Part shown: positions 34,351 through 43,459 of the stretch, piece by piece
How the letters are laid out: every line of letters starts with the position of its first letter
Position numbering within the stretch: position 1 is the first letter of the stretch
Source of the DNA: Filimonas lacunae
GTDB taxonomy: Bacteria; Bacteroidota; Bacteroidia; Chitinophagales; Chitinophagaceae
DNA length: 64,000 nt
Reading direction: 5' to 3'
Assembly (NCBI RefSeq): GCF_002355595.1
Contig: NZ_AP017422.1
Location: 4,588,001 to 4,652,000 of the forward strand
Notes under the pieces: generated by a model
The model's input: the letters and a program-made list of their open reading frames with translations, nothing else
Told to the model about the DNA's origin: nothing
Databases searched by the model: none
Made by a program: the position numbers and the translations under genes

Positions 34351-35337
34351 TTATTGAATCACTACTTCCGACTTACCTATCACATAGGTTGCTTCCAGCG
34401 TTCGGGCAAACTCGCCCAGCACCTCGTTGAGTTGTTCCGTACCTTGTAAATACAAGCTGACAGATTCCTGTGCAGGCACGCTGCTCTTCACCCGTATAGG
34501 CACCCCAAAACACATAGATAAAGACGCGGCAATATCACGGGCAGGCAACTGATTAAACGCTATCCCATGCGCCATCCATGCTGCTGCTTCCCCGCCAGCC
34601 ATCTGAAACCGGTCGATAGTGCCGGACAAGGGCTGATAACTCAGCGCCTGGTTTGCCTGTAACAAAACAGGTTGCTGCCCTTGCTGCGCCACCTGCACTT
34701 TGCCTTCTTTTACACAAATACGCACGGGTTCATGAGCATAAGCCTGCACTTTAAACACAGTGCCTAACACCTGCGTTTGCAGCAAACCCGTATGCACCTT
34801 AAAAGGCAGCCGGGCATTAGCAGCCACATCAAAAACAGCTTCTCCATATAAAGTAATATCCCGGTTAGTGATGCCAAAACCGGGCGCCGGCCTGTATCGC
34901 GATTTTTGTGTCAGATACAGTCTGCTACCATCCTGCAGCCTGATACAAGTAACAGGCGCTTCCTTATCAGGCCTGCTTACCATCTCTGCCACCGGTTGCT
35001 GCTGATTACGGGCAGGCAGCCTGTTGTACAACGGAATACCTATCACCAGCAACAGCGCCACCGCGATAGTTGCTAAACCCGTATCTATCATCCAGGGCTT
35101 TACGCGTTGCTGCCCCAATGCCCTGCGTGAGTCTATAACAATTCTGTCGGCATGGCGCATGCGCGCTTCCAACTGCCCGCTCAGCTGTTCCTTTTCCAGA
35201 AAACGGGCCATTGCCCCTCTCCCTTCCCCATTTTTCATGATCACAAAAAATGCCTTCAGCTCTTCCTCCGTAGACCGGCAGTAGAAATAGCGCATGCATA
35301 AATATTCCTGGTAATCTTCCTCGTTATATATGTCCAT
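34351..35337 (-). CDS. fecR: FecR family anti-sigma factor (second locus)
   Basis: 328 residues: N-terminal sigma-binding part, membrane segment (about 88-108, TGLATIAVALLLVIGIPLY), FecR domain (TCIRLQDGSRLYLTQKSRY, GEAVFDVAANARLPFKVHTGLLQTQVLGTVFKVQAY), and a C-terminal DUF4974/STN-like domain ending VIGKSEVVIQ. It lies 32 bp after the sigma gene, in the classical order. It would hold the sigma factor until the SusC receptor signals through its STN domain. Confidence 0.92.
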   Translation of the reverse strand: MDIYNEEDYQEYLCMRYFYCRSTEEELKAFFVIMKNGEGRGAMARFLEKEQLSGQLEARMRHADRIVIDSRRALGQQRVKPWMIDTGLATIAVALLLVIGIPLYNRLPARNQQQPVAEMVSRPDKEAPVTCIRLQDGSRLYLTQKSRYRPAPGFGITNRDITLYGEAVFDVAANARLPFKVHTGLLQTQVLGTVFKVQAYAHEPVRICVKEGKVQVAQQGQQPVLLQANQALSYQPLSGTIDRFQMAGGEAAAWMAHGIAFNQLPARDIAASLSMCFGVPIRVKSSVPAQESVSLYLQGTEQLNEVLGEFARTLEATYVIGKSEVVIQ

Positions 35338-35369
35338 TTTTATAACTAGATATCTTCCATTAAATAAGG

Positions 35370-35927
35370 TTACATATCAGGGTTCATATGCTGCTGTGCA
35401 TATTCCCTGATATCACGGATGGCATTTTGAATGGTTTTGTCTACTGTCAGCTTTGCAATACCCAGCTTGTCTGCAATCTGTGCATTGGTAATACCCTGAG
35501 AGCGTTTTATCCCCATAATCATACGGCGGCGCATGGGCAGCCGCTCAATACCCATTTCCATTACATCCATCAACCGGTGTTTGAACGGACTACCCCTTTC
35601 ATAACTATCCATATCCACTTTATTCACTATCAGTTCGATGTTTTCGGTGGAATTTTTTGCTTCCTCTTCCAATAAATCATAAGCCTTATTTATGCAACAT
35701 TGCTGGAAGTAACGGCCCGGAAATTTGACTTCTTTATAATGTTGCTGATCGCCTAATAATAAAATAAAGCACTCCTGCCTGGCATCTTCGGCCAGATCAG
35801 CTCTTTTTACAATTCCCAAACAGAGGTCAAATACTTGTTTATGGAGTCGCACTTCCAGTCGATGAAGCGCACGCTCCTCTCCATCAGCCAAAGCCATTAA
35901 AAGCCTTGCAGTTTCAGCAGTGAACAT
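35370..35927 (-). CDS. ECF-type RNA polymerase sigma factor (second locus)
   Basis: 185 residues. Region 2 around VKRADLAEDARQECFILLLGD; region 4 helix-turn-helix LPMRRRMIMGIKRSQGITNAQIADKLGIAKLTVDKTIQNAIRDI. The GIAKLTVDKTIQNA segment is the typical recognition helix of SusCD-linked sigma factors in Bacteroidota. First gene of the sigma-fecR-susC-susD locus. Confidence 0.9.
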   Translation of the reverse strand: MFTAETARLLMALADGEERALHRLEVRLHKQVFDLCLGIVKRADLAEDARQECFILLLGDQQHYKEVKFPGRYFQQCCINKAYDLLEEEAKNSTENIELIVNKVDMDSYERGSPFKHRLMDVMEMGIERLPMRRRMIMGIKRSQGITNAQIADKLGIAKLTVDKTIQNAIRDIREYAQQHMNPDM

Positions 35928-36231
35928 TGCTATATTTTTAACTTAATAAATTACATAACACACCAGTGCAGCAAAGGCCGCGTGTTATGCCTTACAGAAA
36001 AACATCCCGCAAGGGATGTGTACGAAGTATTTGTGGAGTGGAACGAATGCAAAATAATTAAACAACACAGATACAGAAAAAATAAAGCATCTTTTTTTCT
36101 ATATAAATTTTTTCACAGGACCAGGTGTAATTATGAATAAATATTCTGTCGTTTTCCTGTTATGAAAGAGCAATCAGACACTTATAGAGACGATAAATTC
36201 TTTTTAAAACCAACACTGGTAATTATCTCCT
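35928..36231. other. Intergenic region upstream of the sigma gene
   Basis: 304 bases. It contains a compact hairpin ACATCCC-GCAA-GGGATGT at 36002-36019 and A/T-rich stretches. No open frame or recognisable -7 motif was found. The hairpin could be a leader structure of the sigma transcript, which runs leftward. Confidence 0.4.
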
Positions 36232-36720
36232 TTAATCTACAATATCTGAAGGTGGTAATTCCCGCACAATACGGCGGTCTTCCAACATGCTCATAATCAC
36301 CCACAGGTATTTATGCATACGGTAGCCCTGCACATCGCCGGGCGCTTTAAACACATCGCAGGAATCGCCAATGGTTACCTGGTGTTTGCGTTTGTGGGTG
36401 GTGAAAAACACTTCTATGGGGTGGGTGGCCAACCCGCCGCAGGTATCTTCAAAAACGGTAACGGAGTCCATCTTGCTCAGCTTTTGCTCGTAGTACTTGT
36501 TTACCAGGTCGTTCCGTTCATCCTGGTTTAATTGCAGGGGCACCTCTTTGGCGTCGCCATTCTGGTAATACACGGTGTAGGTATCCTGTTTAAAATCGAA
36601 CCGGGCTTTATGTCCATATTTGATGATGATCTGCATGTTTTTGTCGCGGTCCATAATATCGCCGCAACTGCAGCAGCAAGCAAAGAGCGCAGCGCTCAAA
36701 AGCAGTGTTTTTGTTTTCAC
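36232..36720 (-). CDS. Hypothetical lipoprotein
   Basis: 162 residues with a lipoprotein signal ending CCCSCG. The mature part is mixed alpha/beta with two lone cysteines (EDTCGG, GDSCDV), possibly disulfide-bonded. No family recognised. Stands alone on the minus strand, between a sigma promoter region and a divergent small membrane-protein gene. Confidence 0.65.
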   Translation of the reverse strand: MKTKTLLLSAALFACCCSCGDIMDRDKNMQIIIKYGHKARFDFKQDTYTVYYQNGDAKEVPLQLNQDERNDLVNKYYEQKLSKMDSVTVFEDTCGGLATHPIEVFFTTHKRKHQVTIGDSCDVFKAPGDVQGYRMHKYLWVIMSMLEDRRIVRELPPSDIVD

Positions 36721-36962
36721 CTGGTAGAAATTATCACCAATAATACTACAAATAAAGGATATTTCCTTTGTTTAAACGTTTTGGGGTGCTGAGCCTGAGT
36801 CATTTAGTAGCCTTTGCTTATGATAACCCTATTTTGCCGTAATACCTATAATCAGGTATCCATAGCTACTTACACAACATGCACATGAACAGAACAGGTA
36901 TAGCCTCCAAGGAACATTAAGCAAAATTTAATATCCTTTTCGTTATGCGCTCTTGCATTTAC

Positions 36963-36977
36963 GCACTATTATAGTGC
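36963..36977. promoter_or_regulatory. Operator-like palindrome directly before the start codon
   Basis: GCACTATTATAGTGC: two perfect 7-base arms around one T, ending on the base before the ATG at 36978. Could be a repressor site or a start-codon hairpin. Confidence 0.4.
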
Positions 36978-37319
36978 ATGCTACACAAAACTACCCTGCC
37001 GCAAAAAGACGTTCACTACCTCACCCTGCTGAAGCGAAGTGCACGCGAACTATACCTGCTAAGCATGCTGATATTTGTTTTTTCGCTGATTGGATTTGTG
37101 TTTGATGAATTCACTGCCCAGTGTATTACCAGTATTGTGCATGAAGACGAAACCCGCATCAATAGCCTTATCTGGTATTGGGATCGCTATAAAAGCATAC
37201 TGGATGTGATGTGCGGGCTGGCCTGTTTGTTCAGTGTTGGGTTTATGGTGTTTATTCATGTGAAAGGGTATTACCGGTTTCCGGCGCGAAAGATACTGGG
37301 GAAGCTTGCTGGGAGATAG
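36978..37319 (+). CDS. Hypothetical small membrane protein with two helices
   Basis: 113 residues with two hydrophobic segments (about 29-47, LYLLSMLIFVFSLIGFVFD; and 77-93, VMCGLACLFSVGFMVFI). A loop of about 30 residues rich in Asp, Glu and Arg lies between them. No family recognised. Monocistronic. Confidence 0.6.
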   Translation: MLHKTTLPQKDVHYLTLLKRSARELYLLSMLIFVFSLIGFVFDEFTAQCITSIVHEDETRINSLIWYWDRYKSILDVMCGLACLFSVGFMVFIHVKGYYRFPARKILGKLAGR

Positions 37320-37366
37320 CTGCCGACAAGCCTTTCAACACACGCTTCCACGTATAATAGCACCCT

Positions 37367-37894
37367 CTACAATATTTTTCTACGCTTGGCTTCTTTCCTG
37401 AACCAGGGATCCAGCTTATCCCCGTTTTTCTTTATAAAATCAATTACTTCCGGCTGTAAGGGGTTCACATATCTATTCAGCGAATCTCCTTTACAAGAAA
37501 AATAAACGTTAGCTGACGCCTTAAAAATTTTCTCTCTTGTACGAGTATCAAAACCGACTGCTGTGGCAAAGGGAACGTTGTCTCTTGTCATGCCCGGTAA
37601 TATCACCTCCCCATTATCTATAAAATTAAACGATAAAATCAGGGCATCGTGCCTCATCAAAAAACGGCTATATCGTAACTCCAACTCCGAAAAGGGCTTA
37701 CTGACCAAACTATCACTGGTGGGTTTATAAAGCACATCGCAATGCCACGCATACAAATACCACTTTGCACTATCATACAAATCTCTGCATTGTAAACTAT
37801 CCACCTCATGGGGATATGTTTCACTTTCCACTTTCTGCTCTGACCTGCAGGCAAATAAAGTGGATATCACTGCCGCTAATAATATACGCATCAT
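37367..37894 (-). CDS. Hypothetical lipoprotein
   Basis: 175 residues. N-terminal MMRILLAAVISTLFAC gives a short lipoprotein signal with the lipidated Cys at 16. The mature part is polar with no recognised domain, ending in a basic FRKEAKRRKIL tail. Divergent from the M6 metalloprotease gene and sharing its 100-base promoter region. Confidence 0.6.
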   Translation of the reverse strand: MMRILLAAVISTLFACRSEQKVESETYPHEVDSLQCRDLYDSAKWYLYAWHCDVLYKPTSDSLVSKPFSELELRYSRFLMRHDALILSFNFIDNGEVILPGMTRDNVPFATAVGFDTRTREKIFKASANVYFSCKGDSLNRYVNPLQPEVIDFIKKNGDKLDPWFRKEAKRRKIL

Positions 37895-37994
37895 GGTTTT
37901 GGGGGCATTTTTACCGATAGACAGAAAGTAACAGCAAATTACCTAATCATTAAGATTACAAATTTCTTACATTCATAGTAGAAAAACCAATACT

Positions 37995-39434
37995 ATGAAA
38001 AAGAAAAACACCACCCCTGTATGGAGTAATCTCCATGCTATTTACACCGCCGCAGCCGCCAGTAACGATGGGCAACGCTGCATGATAGCCCCCAGCCCCG
38101 AAGTAAAACTGCAACTGAAAAAAGAACTGAAACGATTGAAAGATCTTTCTGCCAATCAAACGCTTAGCAATTTGCTAAGTCCCCGCCAGAAAAAGCGCGT
38201 AGGTTTAAACGACGGACTGATTATGCCCGGCAAAGTGTTCCCTTTAGGTACCTCGGCCGAGGCTGTGCGTAAAAATGCGGTGCAACGACAGCTGTTACGC
38301 GGCGCCTTGCGTGTGGTGGTAGTGCTGGTAGAGTTTAGTGATAAAAAGCTGAGCTACGATAAACAACATTATGAAGACCTGTTTTTTAGCACCGGCGTGG
38401 TGCCTACCGGCAGCGTAAACGAATATTACCAGGAAGTGAGCGGCGGCATTATTTCCATTGAAGGCGCGGTGGAAGGCCCCTATACCCTGCCCCAGCCGCT
38501 AAGAGCGTATGCCAACAATGCCAGCGGTTTAAGCGACAACGAGCCCAATGCCCGCACCATGGCGCAGGATGCGGCTAAAGCCGCCAATAATAGTGTAGAC
38601 TTTTCATTATACGATAATGACCATGATGGTTATGTAGATGCCTTTGTGGTGATACATGCCGGCTCCGGCGCAGAAGAAACCACCAGCAAGGGCGATATCT
38701 GGAGCCATAAATGGGTATTACCCGATGAATACAATGCCGATGACACCAAAATATACGGCTACCTCACCGTGCCCGAGGATTGCAAACTGGGTGTGTGCGC
38801 CCATGAGCTGGGACACCTGCTGTTTGGCTTCCCCGATTTATACGACAGCGATTATGATAGCAGCGGCATTGGCAACTGGTGCCTGATGGCTGCCGGCAGT
38901 TGGAACAACCGCGGCGATACCCCCGCCCATCCCTGCGCCTGGTGTAAGATGCAGCAGGACTGGGTGACCGTGGAGAACCAGACTGTGAACCAAACCGGTG
39001 TGTACATCGCCCCCGTGGCGGAAGACCGGAAGATATACCGCCTGTGGAAAGACGGTGGCCCTGGTAATGAATACTTTCTGCTGGAAAACCGTCAACAGGA
39101 GAAATATGACCAGTACCTGCCCGCCAGCGGCTTGCTGATATGGCATATAGACGATGATATAGCCGATAACGACAATTATCGGCATTATAAGGTAGCCTTG
39201 ATGCAGGCGGATGGCAAGAACGACCTGGAAAGCGGCAACAACGAAGGCGACGCAGGAGACTGCTGGCCAGGCAGTTCGGGCAATAGTGATTTTAGCAGCA
39301 CTACCACGCCTTCCTCCGTATCGTACGGCAACCTGGACACGTATGTACAGGTAACCCATATTCAACAGGAAAATGGCCATATAACTGCCGATTTGAGTGT
39401 AACTTCGGACAACGAAATTGCACCAGACTGTTAA
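37995..39434 (+). CDS. M6 family (immune inhibitor A-like) zinc metalloprotease
   Basis: 479 residues. Catalytic core with HELGHLLFGFPDLYD (His270, Glu271, His274, plus the PDLYD block typical of family M6), an upstream calcium-like loop YDNDHDGYVDAF (206-217), VVVLVEFSD at the core start, and LLIWHIDDDIADN after it. No signal peptide, although M6 enzymes are usually exported. The N-terminal 100 residues are basic and helical and may be a propeptide. A 96-residue gene follows 2 bp later, probably a partner or inhibitor. Confidence 0.85.
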   Translation: MKKKNTTPVWSNLHAIYTAAAASNDGQRCMIAPSPEVKLQLKKELKRLKDLSANQTLSNLLSPRQKKRVGLNDGLIMPGKVFPLGTSAEAVRKNAVQRQLLRGALRVVVVLVEFSDKKLSYDKQHYEDLFFSTGVVPTGSVNEYYQEVSGGIISIEGAVEGPYTLPQPLRAYANNASGLSDNEPNARTMAQDAAKAANNSVDFSLYDNDHDGYVDAFVVIHAGSGAEETTSKGDIWSHKWVLPDEYNADDTKIYGYLTVPEDCKLGVCAHELGHLLFGFPDLYDSDYDSSGIGNWCLMAAGSWNNRGDTPAHPCAWCKMQQDWVTVENQTVNQTGVYIAPVAEDRKIYRLWKDGGPGNEYFLLENRQQEKYDQYLPASGLLIWHIDDDIADNDNYRHYKVALMQADGKNDLESGNNEGDAGDCWPGSSGNSDFSSTTTPSSVSYGNLDTYVQVTHIQQENGHITADLSVTSDNEIAPDC

Positions 39435-39436
39435 AT

Positions 39437-39727
39437 ATGATCAGTATTATTCCCAACCGCACCCTGGTAACAGGGAACATACAAGCGCTATGGCCCAGCG
39501 AGGACAAAGCGGATTTTTGCGTGCTGGAACTGATACCCTCTTCGTTAGATGCCGTAGACAGCTTTGTGAATTTACTGGACGGGCAGGAGCCCGGTTTATT
39601 GCACATTCAGATAGCCCGGCAGGTACAGGAACAATATCATTTACAGGCTGGTATGAAAATAGCTTGCCAGGTGCGTAAAGCGCCTGGCAAGTTGTTTGTG
39701 ATTCCGGATTCTATTGAGGTGGAGTGA
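39437..39727 (+). CDS. Small partner protein of the M6 protease, hypothetical
   Basis: 96 residues, no signal peptide. The pattern looks like mostly beta-strands (GNIQALWPSEDKADFCVLELI, MKIACQVRKAPGKLFVIPDSIEV), perhaps a small barrel. Its start lies 2 bases after the M6 stop codon, so the two are co-translated. A chaperone or inhibitor role is a guess from position; no family recognised. Confidence 0.6.
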   Translation: MISIIPNRTLVTGNIQALWPSEDKADFCVLELIPSSLDAVDSFVNLLDGQEPGLLHIQIARQVQEQYHLQAGMKIACQVRKAPGKLFVIPDSIEVE

Positions 39728-39762
39728 AGAACTGGAAGCGGCATTATATTCCTCGTGACTAC

Positions 39763-40404
39763 TTACAGGCCCAAATTAAACTCCTGACCAGTTCTGGTAT
39801 TTACAAGGAAAAAAGATCCATTTTTTTGCCACGCACCATCAAAATGGATGGTATCGATATAAAAATCGTTAACCTCCATTGATTGTAAATAAGTTCGCTG
39901 CTTTTCAATTCCGTTTTCTGCGATTACAAAATAGAATGTATACTCTCTCTCTTTAGGATTTACTATTACAGCGCCAATTATTTCTTTCTTTTTCTTATTA
40001 GAAGAAACCCAATAAGGGATATCCACAATGAAGTTTGCCCGGAGAATCTCTGATTTAATCTGCTCTAATACTTCAACACTGAAACGACTATCATTGTTAG
40101 CCAGCTTAAGCATTGCCTCATGTATCACATTCAGGCGAAAAATACTTCTTTCCACCTCTTCCAAACTATCAAAAGGTTTTTGAAACGGCATGCGAACATT
40201 CATTCCAATTTCCCCCTTGATACCTGTATCCAGAAAAAGACCCTCATTTAAATCATCATCAATGTGGTTGATAACGATAAACGAATAATATTCAAGCTGT
40301 AACTTTTGTAAATAATAAGTATAAATATAACCAACATAATAGCTATATGGTATCCCTATACTATTATCTACCAAAGAGTTCAGCCGTAAAAATTCAATTT
40401 CCAT
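39763..40404 (-). CDS. Hypothetical protein
   Basis: 213 residues, no signal peptide or membrane segment, mixed alpha/beta with many aromatic residues (PYSYYVGYIYTYYLQKLQ). No family recognised. It lies 42 bp downstream of a lipoprotein gene on the same strand and converges with the M6 partner gene. Confidence 0.55.
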   Translation of the reverse strand: MEIEFLRLNSLVDNSIGIPYSYYVGYIYTYYLQKLQLEYYSFIVINHIDDDLNEGLFLDTGIKGEIGMNVRMPFQKPFDSLEEVERSIFRLNVIHEAMLKLANNDSRFSVEVLEQIKSEILRANFIVDIPYWVSSNKKKKEIIGAVIVNPKEREYTFYFVIAENGIEKQRTYLQSMEVNDFYIDTIHFDGAWQKNGSFFLVNTRTGQEFNLGL

Positions 40405-40446
40405 AAAATAAATCTATTAAAAAGGAAGCACATGGCCAGGTAGCGA

Positions 40447-41118
40447 TTAATACACCTCTTCCTCTTTTAACTGAATACCAGCAAGTGCAATCAGCTTCAG
40501 GCAACAGTTTTTAAAATCCTGGTCTTTCGCACTTTCCGGCGACCAGCGGGATACTACATAGTACTGCCCGTTTGTCTTTCCCTCTAATATCCATTCGGCT
40601 CCGTCCTTTCCACTATCGTCTTTAACAGCAACCTTCAGGCTTCGGCCTCCCATTGCATCTACCAGCTGTGTAAATTGGTTCCATTCCTTGTGATCCAGTG
40701 TGAAACAGGTATCTGTTAACAGCCTTGCAGAAGGATCTTCTACCGGACCACTGAATACTTTATATGCCAGAGTAACACATACTTTATTCTTCATGAGTCT
40801 TATAGAAACGAGCGGATGAAAAGATCGTAACCATGTAAACCGAAATACCTCTATACTATCCGGATATGCGAAAAGAACAGGCTCGTGCAAAGTAAACAGC
40901 ACTGTTGAGTACCAGGCATTCTGATATTCCGCAGCACGTACGGCCCAGGCACCTGTATCAGATACAAATACCTTTGCCGGAAAATACAGTGTGACGGAAT
41001 CTTTAGGAATATAATCAGCGTTAACAGTACAGCACCTTACCGCTTCCGGTTGATACGGTGAGCAGGACCATACTATCGCCCCCCAAATACTAAACAACAC
41101 TATGAATACTAAACGCAT
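40447..41118 (-). CDS. Hypothetical lipoprotein
   Basis: 223 residues with lipoprotein signal MRLVFIVLFSIWGAIVWSC (lipidated Cys at 19). The mature part is beta-rich and of unknown family. Probably co-transcribed with the following 213-residue gene. Confidence 0.6.
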   Translation of the reverse strand: MRLVFIVLFSIWGAIVWSCSPYQPEAVRCCTVNADYIPKDSVTLYFPAKVFVSDTGAWAVRAAEYQNAWYSTVLFTLHEPVLFAYPDSIEVFRFTWLRSFHPLVSIRLMKNKVCVTLAYKVFSGPVEDPSARLLTDTCFTLDHKEWNQFTQLVDAMGGRSLKVAVKDDSGKDGAEWILEGKTNGQYYVVSRWSPESAKDQDFKNCCLKLIALAGIQLKEEEVY

Positions 41119-41440
41119 GTCAGTGCATTTTTGAACTGGTAGTTGTTATTTCAGCCTCTCTTACCAATTATACACAACGCTGGATTGTCAAAAATTAGTA
41201 GCTAATTTTCCGGAAGAAGCCAATGGAACCAGCGGCGTATTCACACCTGCTACCAGATCATTCACATATGCCCCACCTTTGCACCACCAAAGCCCAGCAC
41301 AGCAACTGTTCCGGTACCTGCTGTAGCATTAAATTCAGATTAAATCAACATTCATTCAAATCCTTACGCATTTCGCTCTAAGATTCAGGAGTACCTGTTC
41401 GCCTGTTCAAACCAGATTGGAGAAGGAAAGAAAGGTGATA
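41119..41440. other. Intergenic region with a possible gene remnant
   Basis: 322 bases without an intact gene. On the minus strand, two adjacent frames between about 41345 and 41188 read like one broken coding tail (SEFNATAGTGTVAVLGFGGA, then after a frame change YVNDLVAGVNTPLVPLASSG and a stop). This may be the decayed end of a lost gene; the family cannot be told. Confidence 0.3.
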
Positions 41441-42937
41441 TTATAAGGTATACCCCAGCCTGAACTTAATAGCCTGCGGTTGCGGCTTTTGGCTATAGCT
41501 TAAGAAATCCCATAGCAATTGCATGTTACCCTGTTTTTTACCAACCTTATACTTTTTGGTAAGTCCCAGTAACCCGCTTTTTTGCCAGGCATCGAGATTG
41601 TTCAATTCTTCTATTTTGCCAAAGCTTTGCAGGTAGTTGAGCTCGTAACCACCTGTTAGCCAAAAACTCCCTTTGGCTTTAATGTCTATATAAGAACGAA
41701 GGCTTACCCCTTCGCTGGTGAATTTAATGTTGTTGATAGGCTTACCCCATCCCAGTTTATAGCTGGCGCCTACCCCTATTACTTTGTTATCGGTTAATTT
41801 ATATCCCAGCGATAAGCCAATATCACTAATGGAAGGCAGCAGGTTGCTGCTTTTTTGCGTTTGGATATTGATGCCATATTCCAGGCGCTGTAAAAAGCTT
41901 TTTGTTTTTTGTCCGTTAGGCTTAAATCCTTCCGGCATAGCTGCATCGCTGCTGCTGCCGCCTGCTTTGTTGATTTTTGCTTTCAGGTCGTCCAGCTGGC
42001 CCTGCGCCTGGGTAATTTGTGACTGTAACGGGTTGCCGCCACCCGCTGTGCCGGATGCTGCCGTGCCTAAACGATCGCTGATTTGCTGGGAAATTTGAGA
42101 ACGGGTTTGTAAACCGGCCAGTGCCCCTTCCATAGTACTACCGGATGAGCCGGAGGGAAACATGCGCGCCAGGTAACTGTTTTGCTTAATAAAGCTTTTG
42201 AAAGCAGGTAGCTCGCGTAAAGTGGCCAGGGCTTTTTCTTCCAGTTTCTCTTTGTTATTGACTAATGATTTATACTCCTGCAGCTGCTGCTGGTAGTAAT
42301 ACGCTTCTTTATTAATTCCTGTAAGCTGACTGCCCATATTGAATTTAGGCAACTGGTTGGTTAACTGCTGCTGGCGTTCTTTTACGAAGGCTTTTATATC
42401 GTTGGCTTGTTGTAATTGGCTTTGCAGGTTTTTCAGTTTTTCACTCACTTCCTTTACCTGCGCCACCTTGTCGGCTGGTAAACCAGGTATTTGATCCTTT
42501 GCCTGCTCTAAAAAACGCATAGAGTTTTGCATAGTGTCCAACCCCGGAATGTATTCCTTCAACGGATTCTTATTAGCAGAATTGGCAGTAGCCTGTAGTT
42601 TGGCTTCCAGTTTCTTGTATTTTTCCTGCGACTGCTGCAGCATTTGTTTTGCAGCCACGCTATCCTTTCCTGATAACTCCTTTTGCAGTTTTGCTTCCTT
42701 TTTCTTCATCCGGGTCAGGATACCCGTATTTTGTTGTTGGAGCTTTTTGCCCAGGCTGGCGTATTTAGACTCTAACTTATTTAATTGAGAAAGGCTCAGT
42801 TTATCGTAAGACTGGCTGATTTGCTGTAACGAAGAATCGGATTGAGCAGCTACTGGAGATACAGAACAAAACACCCATGCCAGGACTATTGCCATCATGC
42901 AACAAAAAGATTGGAAAGCAGTGATACTTTGCGACAT
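41441..42937 (-). CDS. Outer-membrane protein with long coiled coil and C-terminal beta-barrel, RHS-locus partner
   Basis: 498 residues. Signal peptide ending near VAAQ (about 31). Then about 270 residues of heptad-like, Gln/Lys/Leu-rich coiled coil (KLSLSQLNKLESKYASLGKKLQ, QMLQQSQEKYKKLEAKLQ) with a low-complexity GSSGS/TAGGG linker. The last 150 residues show alternating hydrophobic strands with aromatic girdles ending KFRLGYTL, typical of an outer-membrane barrel. Last gene in the minus-strand run that includes both YD-repeat proteins. May anchor or present those proteins at the surface; inference only. Confidence 0.65.
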   Translation of the reverse strand: MSQSITAFQSFCCMMAIVLAWVFCSVSPVAAQSDSSLQQISQSYDKLSLSQLNKLESKYASLGKKLQQQNTGILTRMKKKEAKLQKELSGKDSVAAKQMLQQSQEKYKKLEAKLQATANSANKNPLKEYIPGLDTMQNSMRFLEQAKDQIPGLPADKVAQVKEVSEKLKNLQSQLQQANDIKAFVKERQQQLTNQLPKFNMGSQLTGINKEAYYYQQQLQEYKSLVNNKEKLEEKALATLRELPAFKSFIKQNSYLARMFPSGSSGSTMEGALAGLQTRSQISQQISDRLGTAASGTAGGGNPLQSQITQAQGQLDDLKAKINKAGGSSSDAAMPEGFKPNGQKTKSFLQRLEYGINIQTQKSSNLLPSISDIGLSLGYKLTDNKVIGVGASYKLGWGKPINNIKFTSEGVSLRSYIDIKAKGSFWLTGGYELNYLQSFGKIEELNNLDAWQKSGLLGLTKKYKVGKKQGNMQLLWDFLSYSQKPQPQAIKFRLGYTL

Positions 42938-43083
42938 GGTATTGTTCTTTTGGGGAATGGATTGAGCTGCAAGATAGCGCTTCTTTGAAAAATAGAAAAT
43001 GGGCTTTTACCACAATGGTGTAAAATGCCATCCTTCCTACCTGGGCCTACCCTTGCTAACGTCAGAAAAATGTTAGTCTACGG

Positions 43084-43446
43084 TCAGCCAGCTCTTTTTT
43101 GTTTAAAAGCCGCTTTCCTTCTCTCTGTTTCAGCCAGATATCCCTGATATTGGTCTGTTGTAAAAATCAGCTGCAACGTGGCTTCGTAAGCAGCCCGTGA
43201 TTCTTTAATCAGCTGAATGCGTGATGCCGCATTGGGAACTACATGTTTTACACTATCTGTAAAGTTGAGATGTTTTTTGGTAAACGCCTCTACTGCTAAT
43301 GCCTGCTGATTATTCAGTTTTAATAAAGCAGTCAATGCCACACCCTCACCATGGGCTATGCTATCAACGGGCATAGAAGGTACATTTTGCGATCTGCCCT
43401 CATTTATTATTAACAAGAAAAACAATACCGGTATAATCTGTTTCAT
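43084..43446 (-). CDS. Small secreted helical protein, Spy/CpxP-like
   Basis: 120 residues with a signal peptide (MKQIIPVLFFLLIINEGRSQ) and a helical mature part with repeated Leu/Gln and basic positions (LLKLNNQQALAVEAFTKKH, LIFTTDQYQGYLAETERRKAAFK). The layout resembles small periplasmic Spy/CpxP-type chaperones, though the LTxxQ motif is not clear. It follows the YD-repeat gene by 13 bp. A chaperone for the large secreted neighbour is conceivable. Confidence 0.5.
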   Translation of the reverse strand: MKQIIPVLFFLLIINEGRSQNVPSMPVDSIAHGEGVALTALLKLNNQQALAVEAFTKKHLNFTDSVKHVVPNAASRIQLIKESRAAYEATLQLIFTTDQYQGYLAETERRKAAFKQKRAG

Positions 43447-43459
43447 GAAATACTATTGA

